Source: Ustilaginoidea virens (taxonomy: Eukaryota; Ascomycota; Sordariomycetes; Hypocreales; Clavicipitaceae). From it: a stretch of 64,000 nt of DNA. Shown in pieces: positions 20,654-32,638 of the stretch. The DNA is taken from positions 5,828,001 through 5,892,000 of the forward strand of contig NC_057318.1 in the NCBI RefSeq assembly GCF_000687475.1. Reading direction: 5' to 3'. The notes under the pieces are model-generated. The model was not told the origin of the DNA, ran no database searches, and saw nothing but the letters and a program-made list of their open reading frames with translations. How positions within the stretch are numbered: the first letter of the stretch is position 1; each line of letters begins with the position of its first letter. The translations under genes were made by a program, and so were the position numbers.

Positions 20654-23600
20654 CGGCAAGCTCGCGTGGCCGTCGAACCTGCGCTGCAAGGGGCGCTGCG
20701 TTGCCGAACAGTAAGGCTGGGGCTTCGTGCACACAGTACCTACCTAGGTACTCAGCACGCAGCACAGCACGCAGATGTCCCAGACACACAGGTCTGCAAG
20801 AGGGCACGGGGCGAAAGTCGCTTTAGAGGAGAGTCGTTCGCTGGGTATGCTGGAGATGAGGCAACGCTGGGAGACGTTGGGAAAAGCCGGACCCAAGTGA
20901 TGGCAAAAGCAACGTAGTAAACTAGGCGTTCAGGTCCGACAGGTCGACAATCGATTAGGAGGAGGACCAGGCTCTCCGGAACCATACGGGGGAAGTGGGG
21001 AGGGGACAGGACAGGCAACCGGCCGCGAACAAGTTTCGACAAGGGACCAGGCAAAAAAGGGTCAAAGTGGCGTGGTAGCGTCGACTGGCGGGAACGGGGA
21101 CCAAAGCTGAAGACAATGTAATGTGAGGTGGACAAAGTCGTCTCCAACTCTTGGGGCCTTCAACGGCGTGCAGCCCGAAGGAATTTGACAAGAGCCAGCC
21201 AGGTGTTGTGTGTGTTGCTGCAGCACTGCAGCACTGAGCAACTAACTGGTGGTCTGACCAGGGTGACAAAGTAACGGGAGCAGCAGGCCAGGCCCGGGCC
21301 AGCCAAACATGCCCCAGCCCACGGCGCGTGCTTGCTGTCTGGCGCTTGCTTGCCGGCAAGTCGCAAAGTTGCTGCAAAGTGGGAATTAATTCCGGATCGC
21401 TTGGCAGCCTGGGCTCCAGCCGAGCGCCCTCTGGGTTGAAACCTGGCAAAGGAAACGGTCAGCGCGGACTTTGGCGGACTGGGCTGCTACTAGCCGGCCT
21501 GAGGGCGGTCCCCAGCAGCCGCGATTGGTTCGATAGGTCCAGTCCAGCTTCTTTGTCAATAGGAGAGAGGTGGGCCCGGTGTGGGAGCCGATTGTCGATG
21601 TGCTGGAAGTCAACGCTGAGGAGGAAGAGATGACTGGAAGGCCCCAGCCTCTACTCGGTACGGAGCAGAGCGGCGTCCAACAAGTAGAGCAGCGTCGAAT
21701 GCTCCAAGGGCCTGCCTCCTAGTAGTCAACTAGGGCGCTTCGATGGCGAATAGACGCAGCCTCCTGCTGTCAAGTCGTCCGAGGCGGACGGGCAGCCGTT
21801 TAGTATGCTGGATATCTGACGCCAACACACTCGCTGGGGCTTCGCTGACATTCGGTGCATAGACTTTTTCAGTTGCGAGATGCACGTGGCGCTGGTGAGG
21901 GGTGGCGAGCGAGCCTACCAGTAACTACTAGTCCGTACGGTCTGGTGTCTGGCAGAAAAGGAGCTGACGGCAACGCGTCGTGACGGAACAGCCGGTGAGT
22001 GCGCTCGGTACGGCTGGCTGGACGTGGCAGACGCGGTGATTGCACATAAGATTGGGGTGGCAGAGCAAACCGTGATTTGTCGCCGCCAGCTATCTGCTGC
22101 TCAAGACGGGGGGGGCGACGGTGGTGCGGCAAGGGCAAACTGCACAGAAAAGGAGATGAAGAAGAACGAATGCCAAACGTGAAATCCAAAAATGCATGCG
22201 CGTGATGGGGGTGTTGATTGTTACAGTACTCGCACACGACGCTGCACAACGCTGCAAAACGTGATGGAGGAGGAAGTCCTCGGATGGCAGCGCATCAATC
22301 ACGTCGGCCAGGCTGACCGACGAGGCAGGAACGAAGTCGACATTAAACATTAAGCTGCGCTTGGGCTGGTGACAAACAAGCCCGGCGCTCCGGAAATCCA
22401 GTCGCAAGCCAAACATGAAGAAGCCTTGGAAGTACTCCGTAGGGAAGGCGCAACCCTCGAGGCTCGCAGCAGGTGCGAGCAGGACCCTACCCTGCATTGG
22501 GCAGGAGTCAAGCAGCACAAGCTGCACAACAGAGTTTGCTGCGCCGCCAGAGTCCGCCACAAATCCTTGGTTCGTCTCGACATCGTCATGGTTTGCTAAC
22601 AATGCCTGCTAACAAGTACTCAGAGGGTACCTCCTATCCTTATACTAGGAATTCTGGCATTTCCAACAGAGCTAATAAAACATCCTAAATGTCGATACTA
22701 TAGGTAATCCATTTCCCCCCCCCATCTTCCTTCAATACTGCTCAATTAAGCAAGCTGCCTATGAACAAAGGCATAACGAGGCCTATTTTTAAAAATATGG
22801 CTCTTTATGAATCCGGGAACCGCCAGTACTTATTATATTACACGACTCCCTCGTCTGCTGATGTACCCCGCAGTGTACGGTTTTCTATTGGCCTAAACCC
22901 CGGTTTGCTACAAGAATCTGCAACCTTGGCACCTTCAAAGGGATGGATGATTGTGTCGGCATCCCAGGAACGGCAGAGCTTCACGTTGTGCCACCGCCGT
23001 CGCTGATGATGCTCTCGCTGCCGCTGCCGCTGCCGCTGCCGCTCCTGTTGCCGTTGAGGAAATCGCCCGCTGCTGGCGCCGTCGTACTATTTGATCGATA
23101 CCATCTTCGCTCCCAGCAACAACCCCTCAGGCCATCTCTCTCCAACGCGACACCAACCCCGACACCGACACCGACACCGACACCACCATCAAAGGCAACT
23201 ACCACGACTCCCACGCTTAGGTACCCACCACCCGCTGGGCTGAAAGCTGAGTTTTCCCCGTCGTCGCCTCTCCGGCCCGTCAATCGCATGTGATCTCGAA
23301 CCAACGGGCACTCGCTCCCCTAGGACGACGGCAGGTTGGCCCGGGCCATCGGCTTATTTTCGTGTTGGCATGCTTGGAGCCGGGCAGTCGGCGTCAAATC
23401 ATACAAAGCCACGGAGCTGTTCGGCGTACATGGGACTGCGCATCCCGATCCCTTGGCGCTCGGAAGCTTTTACTCCTTTGATGGGATACTTGTCAAAGAA
23501 GTTGTCCGCCCATCCATCATGCCCCTTCTGAAACTGCAGCGCACCCGCCATCCTGAAACATGGCAGGCTCCTTGCGCTCAAAGGGGGTGGATACGAGTGC

Positions 23601-24270
23601 AATTCGAAAGTTTTCTCCTTCAGCCTCGCGCAGTGCATGTGGGTTGAATCGCTTGCTTTTCCCCTCCCTGGCCTGGGCGATTCGCTTCTGCAACTTCAGG
23701 CGTTTCGTTTCCCTCGCCCCCGTCTCGAGGACCAGGCAGGTCAGGCGGATTGGGTGGGATCCTGCCGACCTAGCTCGGTTTTCTATCCCTGCTACAGATT
23801 CAACCGCAGGGTTTGGAGTCTGGACATTGCCCGATTAAGCCCCTCGCAGAGATTGAAGCCTGTGGCAAATAAACGCCCTGTTGATGGGCAGGGGTTTCAA
23901 ATCATCGGCACCTAAAGCCGTGACGTGCGGGTGAGTGCGAGTGGGTAAACCCCGTTTGTTTGCTTGTAAACGCCTGTCAAATCAATCACCTTTGTCCAAT
24001 CAACCCATCTTGTCCGGTGACACAACTCGTCTGACACCGCGGATCCTCTCGGTTGGCGGCTCAACATGGACAAGGGACAACCCATCAGTGGTCATCGTGT
24101 AACGGCAGCTCAACGGGGCCAAACCGAAAAATCATGTTACTCACATGGGTTCTTCATTTATCCCCCAGCCTCCCCATCGAGCTTCGCCGAATGGCCCCCC
24201 CCCCCCCAATGATTATTTACACCTGGTCCGTTCAATGTCGCAACACCCATGCTCCTTCTTTGTACACCAC
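20654..24270. other. long gene-poor interval
   Basis: I see no convincing gene in these 3.6 kb. TACCTAGGTA lies at 20741-20750, in the presumed promoter of the ubiquitin-like gene. AT-rich DNA without coding signal lies at about 22610-22880, and short (CTGCCG)n and (CACCGA)n runs lie at about 23017-23045 and 23152-23186. Short open frames show no homology that I recognise. A lineage-specific small gene or non-coding transcript cannot be excluded. Confidence 0.5.
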
Positions 24271-26927
24271 TTACAGCATCAACAAATCGCCGTTACTCCC
24301 CCCCCCTTGCGCTGGCTGCAAAACGGCTTGTGGTGCATGAGCACTCACGACATAGCCCGTCGCGTGACCTCCGCCACCGCCAAAAAGGTCCTCCCCTTGA
24401 TCTAGTTGCATCGCAGCCATCTGCTGTGCGCCGATGCTCGAAAAGTAGGCATCTGCATCGTTGGCTGCCTGCGAGATATTGCCTTCTCCGTCGGGCGCAA
24501 GGGCGCTCCGGCTCCTCAAGTCCATGTTGCTTGGTTGCCCGCCGTGCCCAAACATGCTCAAGCTCTTCTGGCTGTCGCCGTCAACCGGCAGATTCTGCTT
24601 CTGCAAGGCTGGCGAATCCTGAAGTTTGCGCGGCCGGGCGGAACGGAATACCGTCTGCACCGGCTTGAGGTATATCGTGGCTAGAGTGCCCACGTTGAGA
24701 CACATCTCCTCCAACGTCGACGCTTCTAGCCTCTCGGATTCGGCAGTAATCGGTGGCTTTTCCCCCATCACAATCGTTTTGGCTGCCTTCATGTCCGTCG
24801 ACAACAGCCGCCAGTACATGTAGGCTCGGTCTCGCAGGTCGGGGTTGTCCGTCTCCTCCGTCGCCCATTTGAGGACCTTCGGCACCAGTTCCTGCGCTCT
24901 CGTCGGCCGCTGAATAAAGAGCTTGACAGTGGCCGTCAGGAGGGCCAGTTGAACCTCCACGGGCTCCTCGGCAAACGAGTAAAGAAAGTCTTCCAGCAGG
25001 GCATCGCTGTTTTCGATGCGATCTGCGTATTGTCCAATTACCCAGACCATTGCGGCCTTGGCCTCGGGTTCGTCTAGCGAGTCAAGGTGCTCACATAGTG
25101 TACCTATGATGGACTCGTATTGATTGGGATATCTCCTGAAGATATTCTTGATCACCACCGTTGCCTCCTGAACAATGTATGTGATCTTGGTGGAGACAAG
25201 TTCCAGAAGAAGGTCGATGCAGCGCCGGGCGGCAGGTTCAATCTTGATCGCGAGCTTCCCGATGGCACGGACTGCCTTGCGAACAAAATGCACGTCAATC
25301 TCGGTGGCATATTCCCGCAGCTCGGTCAGTACCTCGTCAATGTTCTTCTCGCTCGCAAGCATGAAAATGAGCTCTAGCTTCGTGACTTTGACGTATATGG
25401 GGTCGTTGTATTTGCAAAAAAACACTCGAATGTCATTCTTCAACACCTCGGGCCGTCGTTGCAGGATCAGCAACGCGTTCCGTAGAGCCAAGTATTGCAC
25501 TTCAGGACCTTTGGCAAGAAGAGTGACAAGGGGCGGCGAGAGTTTCTTGCAAAGTGCCGTGACTTGTTTTTCATCGGCAATGTAGTTGAGCAGATACAGA
25601 ATCACGCGAATGCACGTCAGTACGACGGAGGAATTCGAGTGTGACAACCGTGGTGCAATGCGCTCTGCCAGCAAAGCTGCTTCGCCCGTCTCTTGTGGCA
25701 CATACGGCATCAGCGCCTCGAGGATGTACGTCTGGCCCCATCTGTACCCCAGTCAGCAATAATCAAAACCCTCCCCCCCGCGCGTACCACTCAGCTCTTT
25801 CTTACTCGGAGCAATCGGGTAGGATTGCTACCATCTTTGAGGCATTGCTGTAGTCGATGGTCAGTTTGATGGCGTCGCTCCGTTCCCAAATGTCCATCAG
25901 GCTGGCCAGCGCGCTGGCAACGACTGTCGGATTATCATCGCGCAACAGAGAGTTGAGTCTGTCGATGAGGTCGGATCGTTCCACCATTTGTCGGTCGTGG
26001 TCGTAGAGCTTGGCGACGCAAAACGCAGCCGTTTTTCGCACGTACGGGTCGTTGTCTCGCAGCGTGTCCTTCACAAGAGGAACAGTAGCCTCGACAAATT
26101 CTTTGACGTGGATGTATGACATGGTTCGCAGTGCCAAAGCGCGCACTAGAGGGTTTTGGTCTTCCACATCCTGCGAAAGCATGTCAGAACAACTTGTGTT
26201 GGGGAGGAGGGGGAGGGGAGCGCAGTAGGTTTGGCCCGAGTACACCAACATTTTCCAGCACCGGAATCGCCTTGATTGCAATTTCCGGCCGTACTCGTGC
26301 ATAGTTGACGAGATACAAAAAGCACCTTGTCGATGATTAGCCGCTCAATTTTTTCCCAGCGCGGAGAAGCTGCTGCCGTACATCTTCTTGATCTCCAGAC
26401 TCGGGATGTGCATGCAAGCTATTATATCAGGAAACAAGGCCACCATGTCGTTATTGCTCATGGTCATGTTGGCGACGATTCTCTTGAGCGCGACCTTTTT
26501 TATTGAATAATTCTTGTCCTTCTTTCCGCCGCTGTTCAGCTCGAGGCGCAGCTCGGCCACTTTGCCCTGTGGAGTTCTTAGTCTATCGAAGGCCAAAGGA
26601 GGCATGTACGATGGGAAAACAGCCATTATGTTGCCGGTCACCCATGGACTACAGGAGAGGACATGGACAACATTGTCTGGGTTGAGATCGAGAGTCCAGG
26701 CGATCAGATCAAGGGGGGTGGGGGTAGTGGAAGAGTGAACAGATATAGTGCAAGGGAGGTGGAGGTGCGAAAGCAAACGTTGGGGTCTTCACAAAAGGCT
26801 CTGACAGGAAAGGATCAACTGAATAAAGTAGGGGCTGGTATGAAGAAGGCGCCTGGTCAGATTTGGGTTGGGGAGGCCTTACTCGAGCAAACAGCTTGGA
26901 ATCCCCTCCACCATCTTTAGCTGACAT
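24271..26927 (-). CDS. apl2: AP-1 clathrin adaptor beta subunit (beta-adaptin)
   Basis: Large subunit of the AP-1 adaptor that links clathrin to trans-Golgi and endosomal membranes. Five exons on the minus strand (26927-26883, 26566-26382, 26325-26250, 26170-25806, 25741-24271) give 713 residues. The trunk is a run of adaptin HEAT-like repeats with hallmark blocks: [99 protein letters not shown] and [11 protein letters not shown]. After about residue 590 there is a Gln/Gly-rich hinge, and no C-terminal ear domain, which is usual for fungal AP-1 beta. Exon 3 ends at the unusual donor GTTGGT, chosen because it gives the conserved LEN-DVEDQNP junction. Intron 2 ends in AAG. Confidence 0.9.
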
Positions 26928-27879
26928 GGTAGGTACCGGGTCCCCGAGTACCGGTGGTGGTTGGGTGTCGTCGATGGTGTAATCAATTGCGATACGGCCC
27001 GGGCGGTCCTTTTGCAGGGTCGCAGACCGGTGGTGTGAGGAGGTGTCTATCTTGGACCTAGGGCGAGCAATCGGGAGGGCGTTGGTTAGCCGAGTTTGTG
27101 GTCGAGGCAAATGCCAGGCTGATTGTTGATTGTGGACGCAACTTGTCGGAACGACCAGACTCACTTGCCGTCCCCCCCGCACGCCAACCAGGCTCTGGAA
27201 GACAAGTCGAGACCAACTAGAGGCACGGGGGCTCGAGTTACGAGGTGGCTAGGGGTGGTCGACCGATAGGGGCGGCGGTGGCGGCGGCTGCGCCCAACCG
27301 AGCAGAATCGATTGAGCTACTGCTACCTTGGGTAGCTTTCTGGAGGATAGCAAGAAACATGTGGGCGTTGTCGTCAAGATGGGAGCCCGGGGTGCAGCGC
27401 AAGACGAAACCAGAAATCTTGCGCGGCCGAGATGCTTGTTGGCGTCGACAAGTCGTGCTTGATTGAATACAGAGTACGGAGTAAAGGACCTTGGAGGAGT
27501 CAAGGTCGGACAGGCTTGGGAACTCGGAACAAACCTTATGAGGTAGGAGGTAGGTACCTAGGTACATTGCTTGTCCTTGCATTTGATTCGCTACATGCGG
27601 AGTACTCCGTCCTGCCAGCAAGCCCACTGAGCCAAGCCCAGTCCATGATTTAAAAGCTGACTGGGTACATGGACAAGCGGAGTACACCGGAACAAGTCCC
27701 CTGGCGATAAGCATGAGCCGCCCTAAACACCACATACCTCCCAGACAATTGACTGCCAAGTGCTCAGACGACTTTGCAGCTACATTGACAACCATCAACC
27801 CACCCAGGTGAAAAGCCCGGGTCCTCCGCTCCCGTATGCAGTCGCAAGTTTCGCGTCCATCGCATCTGTTTTCAGCAAA
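26928..27879. other. shared upstream region of AP-1 beta and EMC4
   Basis: Divergent promoter region of 952 bases. It holds GTACCTAGGTAC at 27554-27565 and ACTCCGTA-type motifs at about 27476-27484 and 27604-27610. No gene seen. Confidence 0.5.
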
Positions 27880-28640
27880 ATGTCTGCTGCAACCACGTTG
27901 ACCACGCCCGACTGGGTTGCTCAGCTGCGGTCGCCACCCGCCGCCAAATCCAAGGTTCCAGGCATCCCCGACCCGGTTGGCTTCTCTCCCAGTCTTTCCG
28001 GCCCCAAGGTTCGTTCGCGCAGGATGCTACAATCGCAACGAATGCCATCCCTTTGGTTCCATTTCCATTCAAGATTGGTTCTGGCTGACTGGTTGTGTCG
28101 TCGATTGTCCCAGAAACATGGCAAGGATGGTAAAAGTCAGCCCCGAAAAGCACCGTCCGGCGACGAAATGGAAACACTCAAGGTCAAGAAGGCTTGGGAG
28201 GTTGCACTTGCACCAGTCAAGGCTCTTCCCATGACCGCCATCATGATGTACATGTCGGGAAACTCGTTGCAAATCTTCAGCATAATGATGGTGTTTATGG
28301 CGTTTAAAAACCCCATCGCAGGTTTGATGGCCACGAATCAGGCCTTTGAGCGATTTCAGTCCGAGAAGAACGCCGCTCAGATTATGCAAACAAAGCTGGT
28401 GTACATCGCGATGCAGCTGGTTGCGTTAGGTGTTGGTGTTTGGAAGGTGAATTCCATGGGACTCTTGCCGTAAGTCTTTGCGTGTTCCAATCGAATGCAC
28501 TGACGCCTGGTCGCAAACCCCGGTTGAGAACTTTACTGACCATGGCAATTGTTTCTCGCTCATTCAGCACGACAAGATCAGACTGGCTAATGTGGGAGTC
28601 GTTGCGGGAATCTGTGGACACGGTCATCACGGCGCTGTGA
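27880..28640 (+). CDS. emc4: ER membrane protein complex subunit 4
   Basis: Subunit of the EMC, which inserts tail-anchored and multipass proteins into the ER membrane. Exons 27880-28008, 28114-28469 and 28568-28640 give 185 residues. The N-terminal third is cytosolic and polar. The conserved EMC4 (formerly DUF1077) core follows: KKAWEVALAPVKALPMTAIM, MYMSGNSLQIFSIMMVFMAF with NPIAGLMATNQAFERF, and a second hydrophobic stretch TKLVYIAMQLVALGVGVWKV ending in NSMGLLPTTRSDWLMWE. The first intron (105 bases) is a multiple of three and open, so retention would not shift the frame. The second has GTAAGT...TTCAG. Confidence 0.92.
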
Positions 28641-29363
28641 AAGGCTAGTCGGCAAGACAAGTGTACAGTCATGTATTTGGGAGCAAACCGGTAGAGGAAA
28701 TAGACCTGAAAGAAGGACATCAACAGCTCAGGCCAGGTCAAGCGCCCTCTGGTGACTTCATCTGTATCGTCTTGGCGGAGGAGAAGGTGTCATCCTGGGG
28801 CACCAGTAGAGAATATGTGCTCTGTCAAGGGCGTGCTTTTCAGCCTTGCACCGAGGACCAGACCAAGCTTTTCGAGGACTTCAAATTCCTGAAGGTATGC
28901 TACCATGGGCAAGCCAGAGAAAATTACGTTCAACCATTGCCCATGGCATATCGATATATGGCCGAGTCTGTCGTCACTTGCGTTCCTTATTGACGACACT
29001 TTGGTTAGAAGAAGCGGCAAGCGCAGGATGAAGTAGACCTATATATACTGTTTGCGCCGGTGCTTTCCACAAGACTTTGGCGTGGAATCGAGGACTTGAC
29101 TTCAGATTCTGTCAAGTATCGTTTCGAATGAGATTCCTTTCCTACAATCTACGAAGCAGCTCGAGCCCATGTTCCTTTCTGCTTGATGGAGCGCAGGCAG
29201 GGTGGTTCTTGTGTGGCGTAGCGCATGACTAAGCATTCACCGTTGCTTTGTATCTTGCAACAGGCCAACTTGACCTGCGTGGCAGCGACAAGAAGGCAAG
29301 GGACACGGATGACGGCACTCGCCGCTCATCACTGAAGCCGCAACATCGTCTGGTCTCGAAATA
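28641..29363. other. intergenic, UFE1 upstream region
   Basis: The 723 bases hold a few short frames, the longest at 28661-28993, with no recognisable similarity and no ATG-led strong candidate. No repeats of note. Confidence 0.4.
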
Positions 29364-30654
29364 ATGGCCTTCTCAGCGATTTGTCGCACTCCTTCGACAG
29401 ACTTGACCGCAGAGTTCAACGACCTACTCGGCCAAACTGGTGCTCCAACAGCAACCGGCAAGCTAGCTCTCGACGTGAATGTGCTCGAGGGTTTCTTGAA
29501 GGAAGCTTACCGAATAGTAGGTGCAACACTCTCTGTCGAGGGAATCTGCGCCGCAGGGCCATGAACGCTGACCTTGTGCGCTTCCATTGCGCGCTCCCCG
29601 AACAGAATTCGCACATTGCCAGCCTGCACAAGGAACTCAAGGATGTCCGGCAAGCGTATCTTTCGACGGCCCAACCAAGAAGGACTCGTGCTCACTCAGC
29701 CCATGGCCAACCTCAAGCTCTCACCGATCGCGAGCGCGAAGACGTGGACGCGAATGCGAAGCAGATGATTCGGGAGCTCAACGCTAGCATTCGAGGGTTG
29801 GGCGATGCCGAGCAGCTTCGTCGGGAGACGCAATCTGCGATTATCAGGAAGAAGTTTGCCAGCGGCCTCAATGCTTTGAGCTCATGGGCAGCGGGCGGCG
29901 GCGCTGCCAAAAAGACAGCAGAACACGCGGCAGCTGAAGCTCAGGCTCAGCAAACGGATATTCACCGCGATGGTATACTGTGGTTCCTGCGGCAGAGGTT
30001 AGAGCTCTGCTGCCGCACGCAGCAAGACATGATGGAAACGCGGCTCGTCCGCGAGATGGACAAGTCTCGAGGGATGCTGGTGCCTCCGGCGGCCGATTTT
30101 GCCGCCTTTCCGCCTGCGTCTGGAAAGTCTGGAAAGTCCGAGAAGAAGTCTTGGCAAGCTTCAACTGCCTCTGGGAGGGAATCAAACGATGCTGGGGCCT
30201 TCACCCAAGGCTTGACGGATGAGCAGGTTCAAATGTTTGAGGAGGATAATCAAGACATGATGAAGTATTACGAGACCACGCTGGACAAGATCGGGTAGGT
30301 TTTTTTTTCCTTCTCTTCTTTTATCACATCACGTTAAGCAAGTCTGGGTCTCTCATCCTCACGCCGACGCTATGCTGTTATTTGCCCAGATGGACACTGA
30401 CCTGATCCTGTAGAACTGCTGAAAAGTCTCTTGTTGAGATCTCCGAGCTCCAATCGCTACTAGTCAACAACTTGGCCATCCAGTCCGCACATATCGAGCA
30501 ACTTGTCTCTGACTCTCTGTCAGCAACAGATAACATCGGCGGAGGGAACAAGGAGCTCAAGAAGGCCACGCAGCGTCCAAGCGCAGCTCGTTACACCTTC
30601 TTTGCTGCCAGTGGATTGTGTGCTTTCCTAGTGATCTGGGACTTGATTGTATAG
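29364..30654 (+). CDS. ufe1: ER t-SNARE, UFE1/syntaxin-18 type
   Basis: SNARE of the ER for retrograde Golgi-to-ER fusion and ER membrane fusion. Exons 29364-29516, 29606-30294 and 30414-30654 give 360 residues. The N-terminal Habc-like part holds the syntaxin-18 pattern, including AEFNDLLGQ, LEGFLKEAYRI, SHIASLHKELKDVRQAYL and the D(A/R)NAKQMIRELNASIRGL block. The SNARE motif starts around LTDEQVQMFEEDNQDMMKYY and runs through EISELQSLLVNNLAIQSAHI with a central Gln. It ends in a tail anchor, FFAASGLCAFLVIWDLIV, followed directly by the stop, as expected for a tail-anchored protein. The linker before the SNARE motif is Ser/Lys rich. Confidence 0.88.
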
Positions 30655-31793
30655 CATGGCGGGGAGGGGTTTATTTGGTCTGGTCTATACCAGCCGCGGG
30701 AACTTGTCTGCAATGACAGACGGTTCAGTATGAATCCTGGCTTGAACTTTCAGGCCCGGACGAGAGGGTTGCCCTTGGGGAACCGACTAGGTTGAATGGA
30801 GGGTATTCCGTGTAAACCCGTGCAATGTCGGCGGTTGCATGCGAAAAGAAGAAGAAGAAGAAGAAGAAGAAGAAGAAGAAGAAGAAGAAGAAAAGATGAC
30901 ACTTTGTTCGAAAGATGCTGTCGCATTGCATTTGCAGACACGACTCAACCTGGCAGCATGTGCTCCTGACTTGGACCTGGGGCCTGGATCCTAGACGGCG
31001 ATATCCTGCAGTTGGAAACCTGTCAGACCATGTAAGGCAACAGAATGTGTCAAGGTGCGGAGCCCCGCAGCGTGATTCGCCTGCAGGGGGCTGGGAGAAA
31101 CCCACCAGCCTCCAGGCAGGGTGGGGAACCTTGAAACGAACATTATCACAAGATGAATATGAGAAAAAAGAAACAAAAAAAAATAAGAAAAAAAGGAGCC
31201 AAAGGGGAGCCCGCAGTCACTTAAACGGTGGGTGCTGGAGAAATTGCATGTACGGAGCCACGAATGAATAATCCGCAGCATCTCTTTGGACATTGTTGCC
31301 GGGGTTGCTCGAAGCGATGCAGGTGATTACATGTAGCTACATACATAGCAACCAGGCCGCTGAACCAGGCCAAAACTCCCCAGCCAACCGCCCTATACTC
31401 TGGGTCTTTGCTTTCCCACTCCTACATACACGGCACTCACCTGCTTTTTTAGGAGAGAGTCTCGAATGATTTTTTTTATTGGTCGCGACGCAACCCCGTT
31501 GATTTTGGTTGGTGGGGACTCGGGAGCGGGGCAGCGGGGCCAACTGTTTGCAAGGGCCAGCCAATGTGCAGGGCGGGCTCGAGCCGAGGGGGCCTCGGCC
31601 AGACCACCTGGTGGCTCCTGACATCGGCAGGACGGAACATTGAACGCATCAATTTCAATTTCACAAGCTTAAATCCTACCCCGTGGCACCAGCGACCCCA
31701 GGCACCAGCCCGAGATTGAGATTGGAGAACAAGACATATGGAGCCATAAAAGCCCGAACGTCGCTCCCCCGACGCGTTGCTCGCCGACCAGGC

Positions 31794-31829
<36 letters not shown>

Positions 31830-32638
31830 ACCAGAGACGGAGACCCGAGTCGACCCGACTGAGAGAGCAAAGTCCCGGCCTTTGATTCGAACCGGCCGGC
31901 ATTCTTATTACTGTTGTTTGGTGCGGACTTGTTTGTCCAGAGAGCCATCAGCAAGCCACCATCCATCCATCCACCCAGCGATTACCGAACGCATCTTGCC
32001 CCCGCGCAAAAAGCCAAGCTTGGGCCGACTATACATAGTGCAGACCGGAAGGACATAGACATATCGACTTGGACATCTGCATTGGCATTTGTAAGGCATC
32101 GAGGCCCCTTTATTGCTCGATACGCATATTATCTTCCCGGAAGATACCTCCTACCTGTATCTAGTGGGTACCCGGATACGGAGTACGTGGGCGTTTTTAA
32201 CGTCAGCCCTCCGGCACCCGCTACCTATCGCTGCCCGAATGTAATTTTCGATTCCTTGCAGCTGCATTCGGCCTTGCTGGTATGAGATATCGGTTGTTCA
32301 ATCCTGGCTCTTTCTTTTTTTTTCTTTTTTTTGACACCTTTTTTCCCGCGTCGAGGCCAAAATCTGACCTGGAGCAGCGGCAGAACGGACCAACGCCGTA
32401 CCTTGCCCGCATAACAGCTGAGCCTCTGCTACAGTACTGTACCAGCCGTGAAGCCAACAAGTCTGGTTGTCTGGTCGCCAGCCGACAGCCAGCAGCCAGC
32501 CAGCAGTCAGCCGCCAGCCGCCGGACCGGCCAGCACACCACATCCATCAGTCACCATCAGCCCGATCAATTGCTTTTTCTGGCCCGCCACCCGCTGGCAA
32601 GATAGGAAGGAAACCCCCACCATATTTCCCATCCCACC
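30655..32638. other. intergenic with simple repeats, aspartate aminotransferase upstream region
   Basis: About 2 kb with no gene seen. It contains (GAA)n at 30846-30893, an A-rich run at about 31166-31195, (CAGC)n at 31796-31828, and CAG/CCAGC-rich leader repeats at about 32478-32523. ACTCCGTA-type motifs lie near 31253 and 32177. The T-rich stretch at 32312-32345 precedes the gene. Confidence 0.5.
30846..30893. repeat. (GAA)n trinucleotide run
   Basis: An uninterrupted GAA microsatellite of about 15 units between UFE1 and the aspartate aminotransferase gene, in non-coding DNA. Confidence 0.9.

Noticed and set aside
28661..28993. 110-codon frame between EMC4 and UFE1
   Set aside because: No recognisable similarity, overlaps the likely EMC4 3' untranslated region, and has no intron or codon support.
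31870..31905. GATTCGAACC resembling the B box of a minus-strand tRNA gene
   Set aside because: No T-stem pairing around the loop, and no cloverleaf or A box at the right distance.
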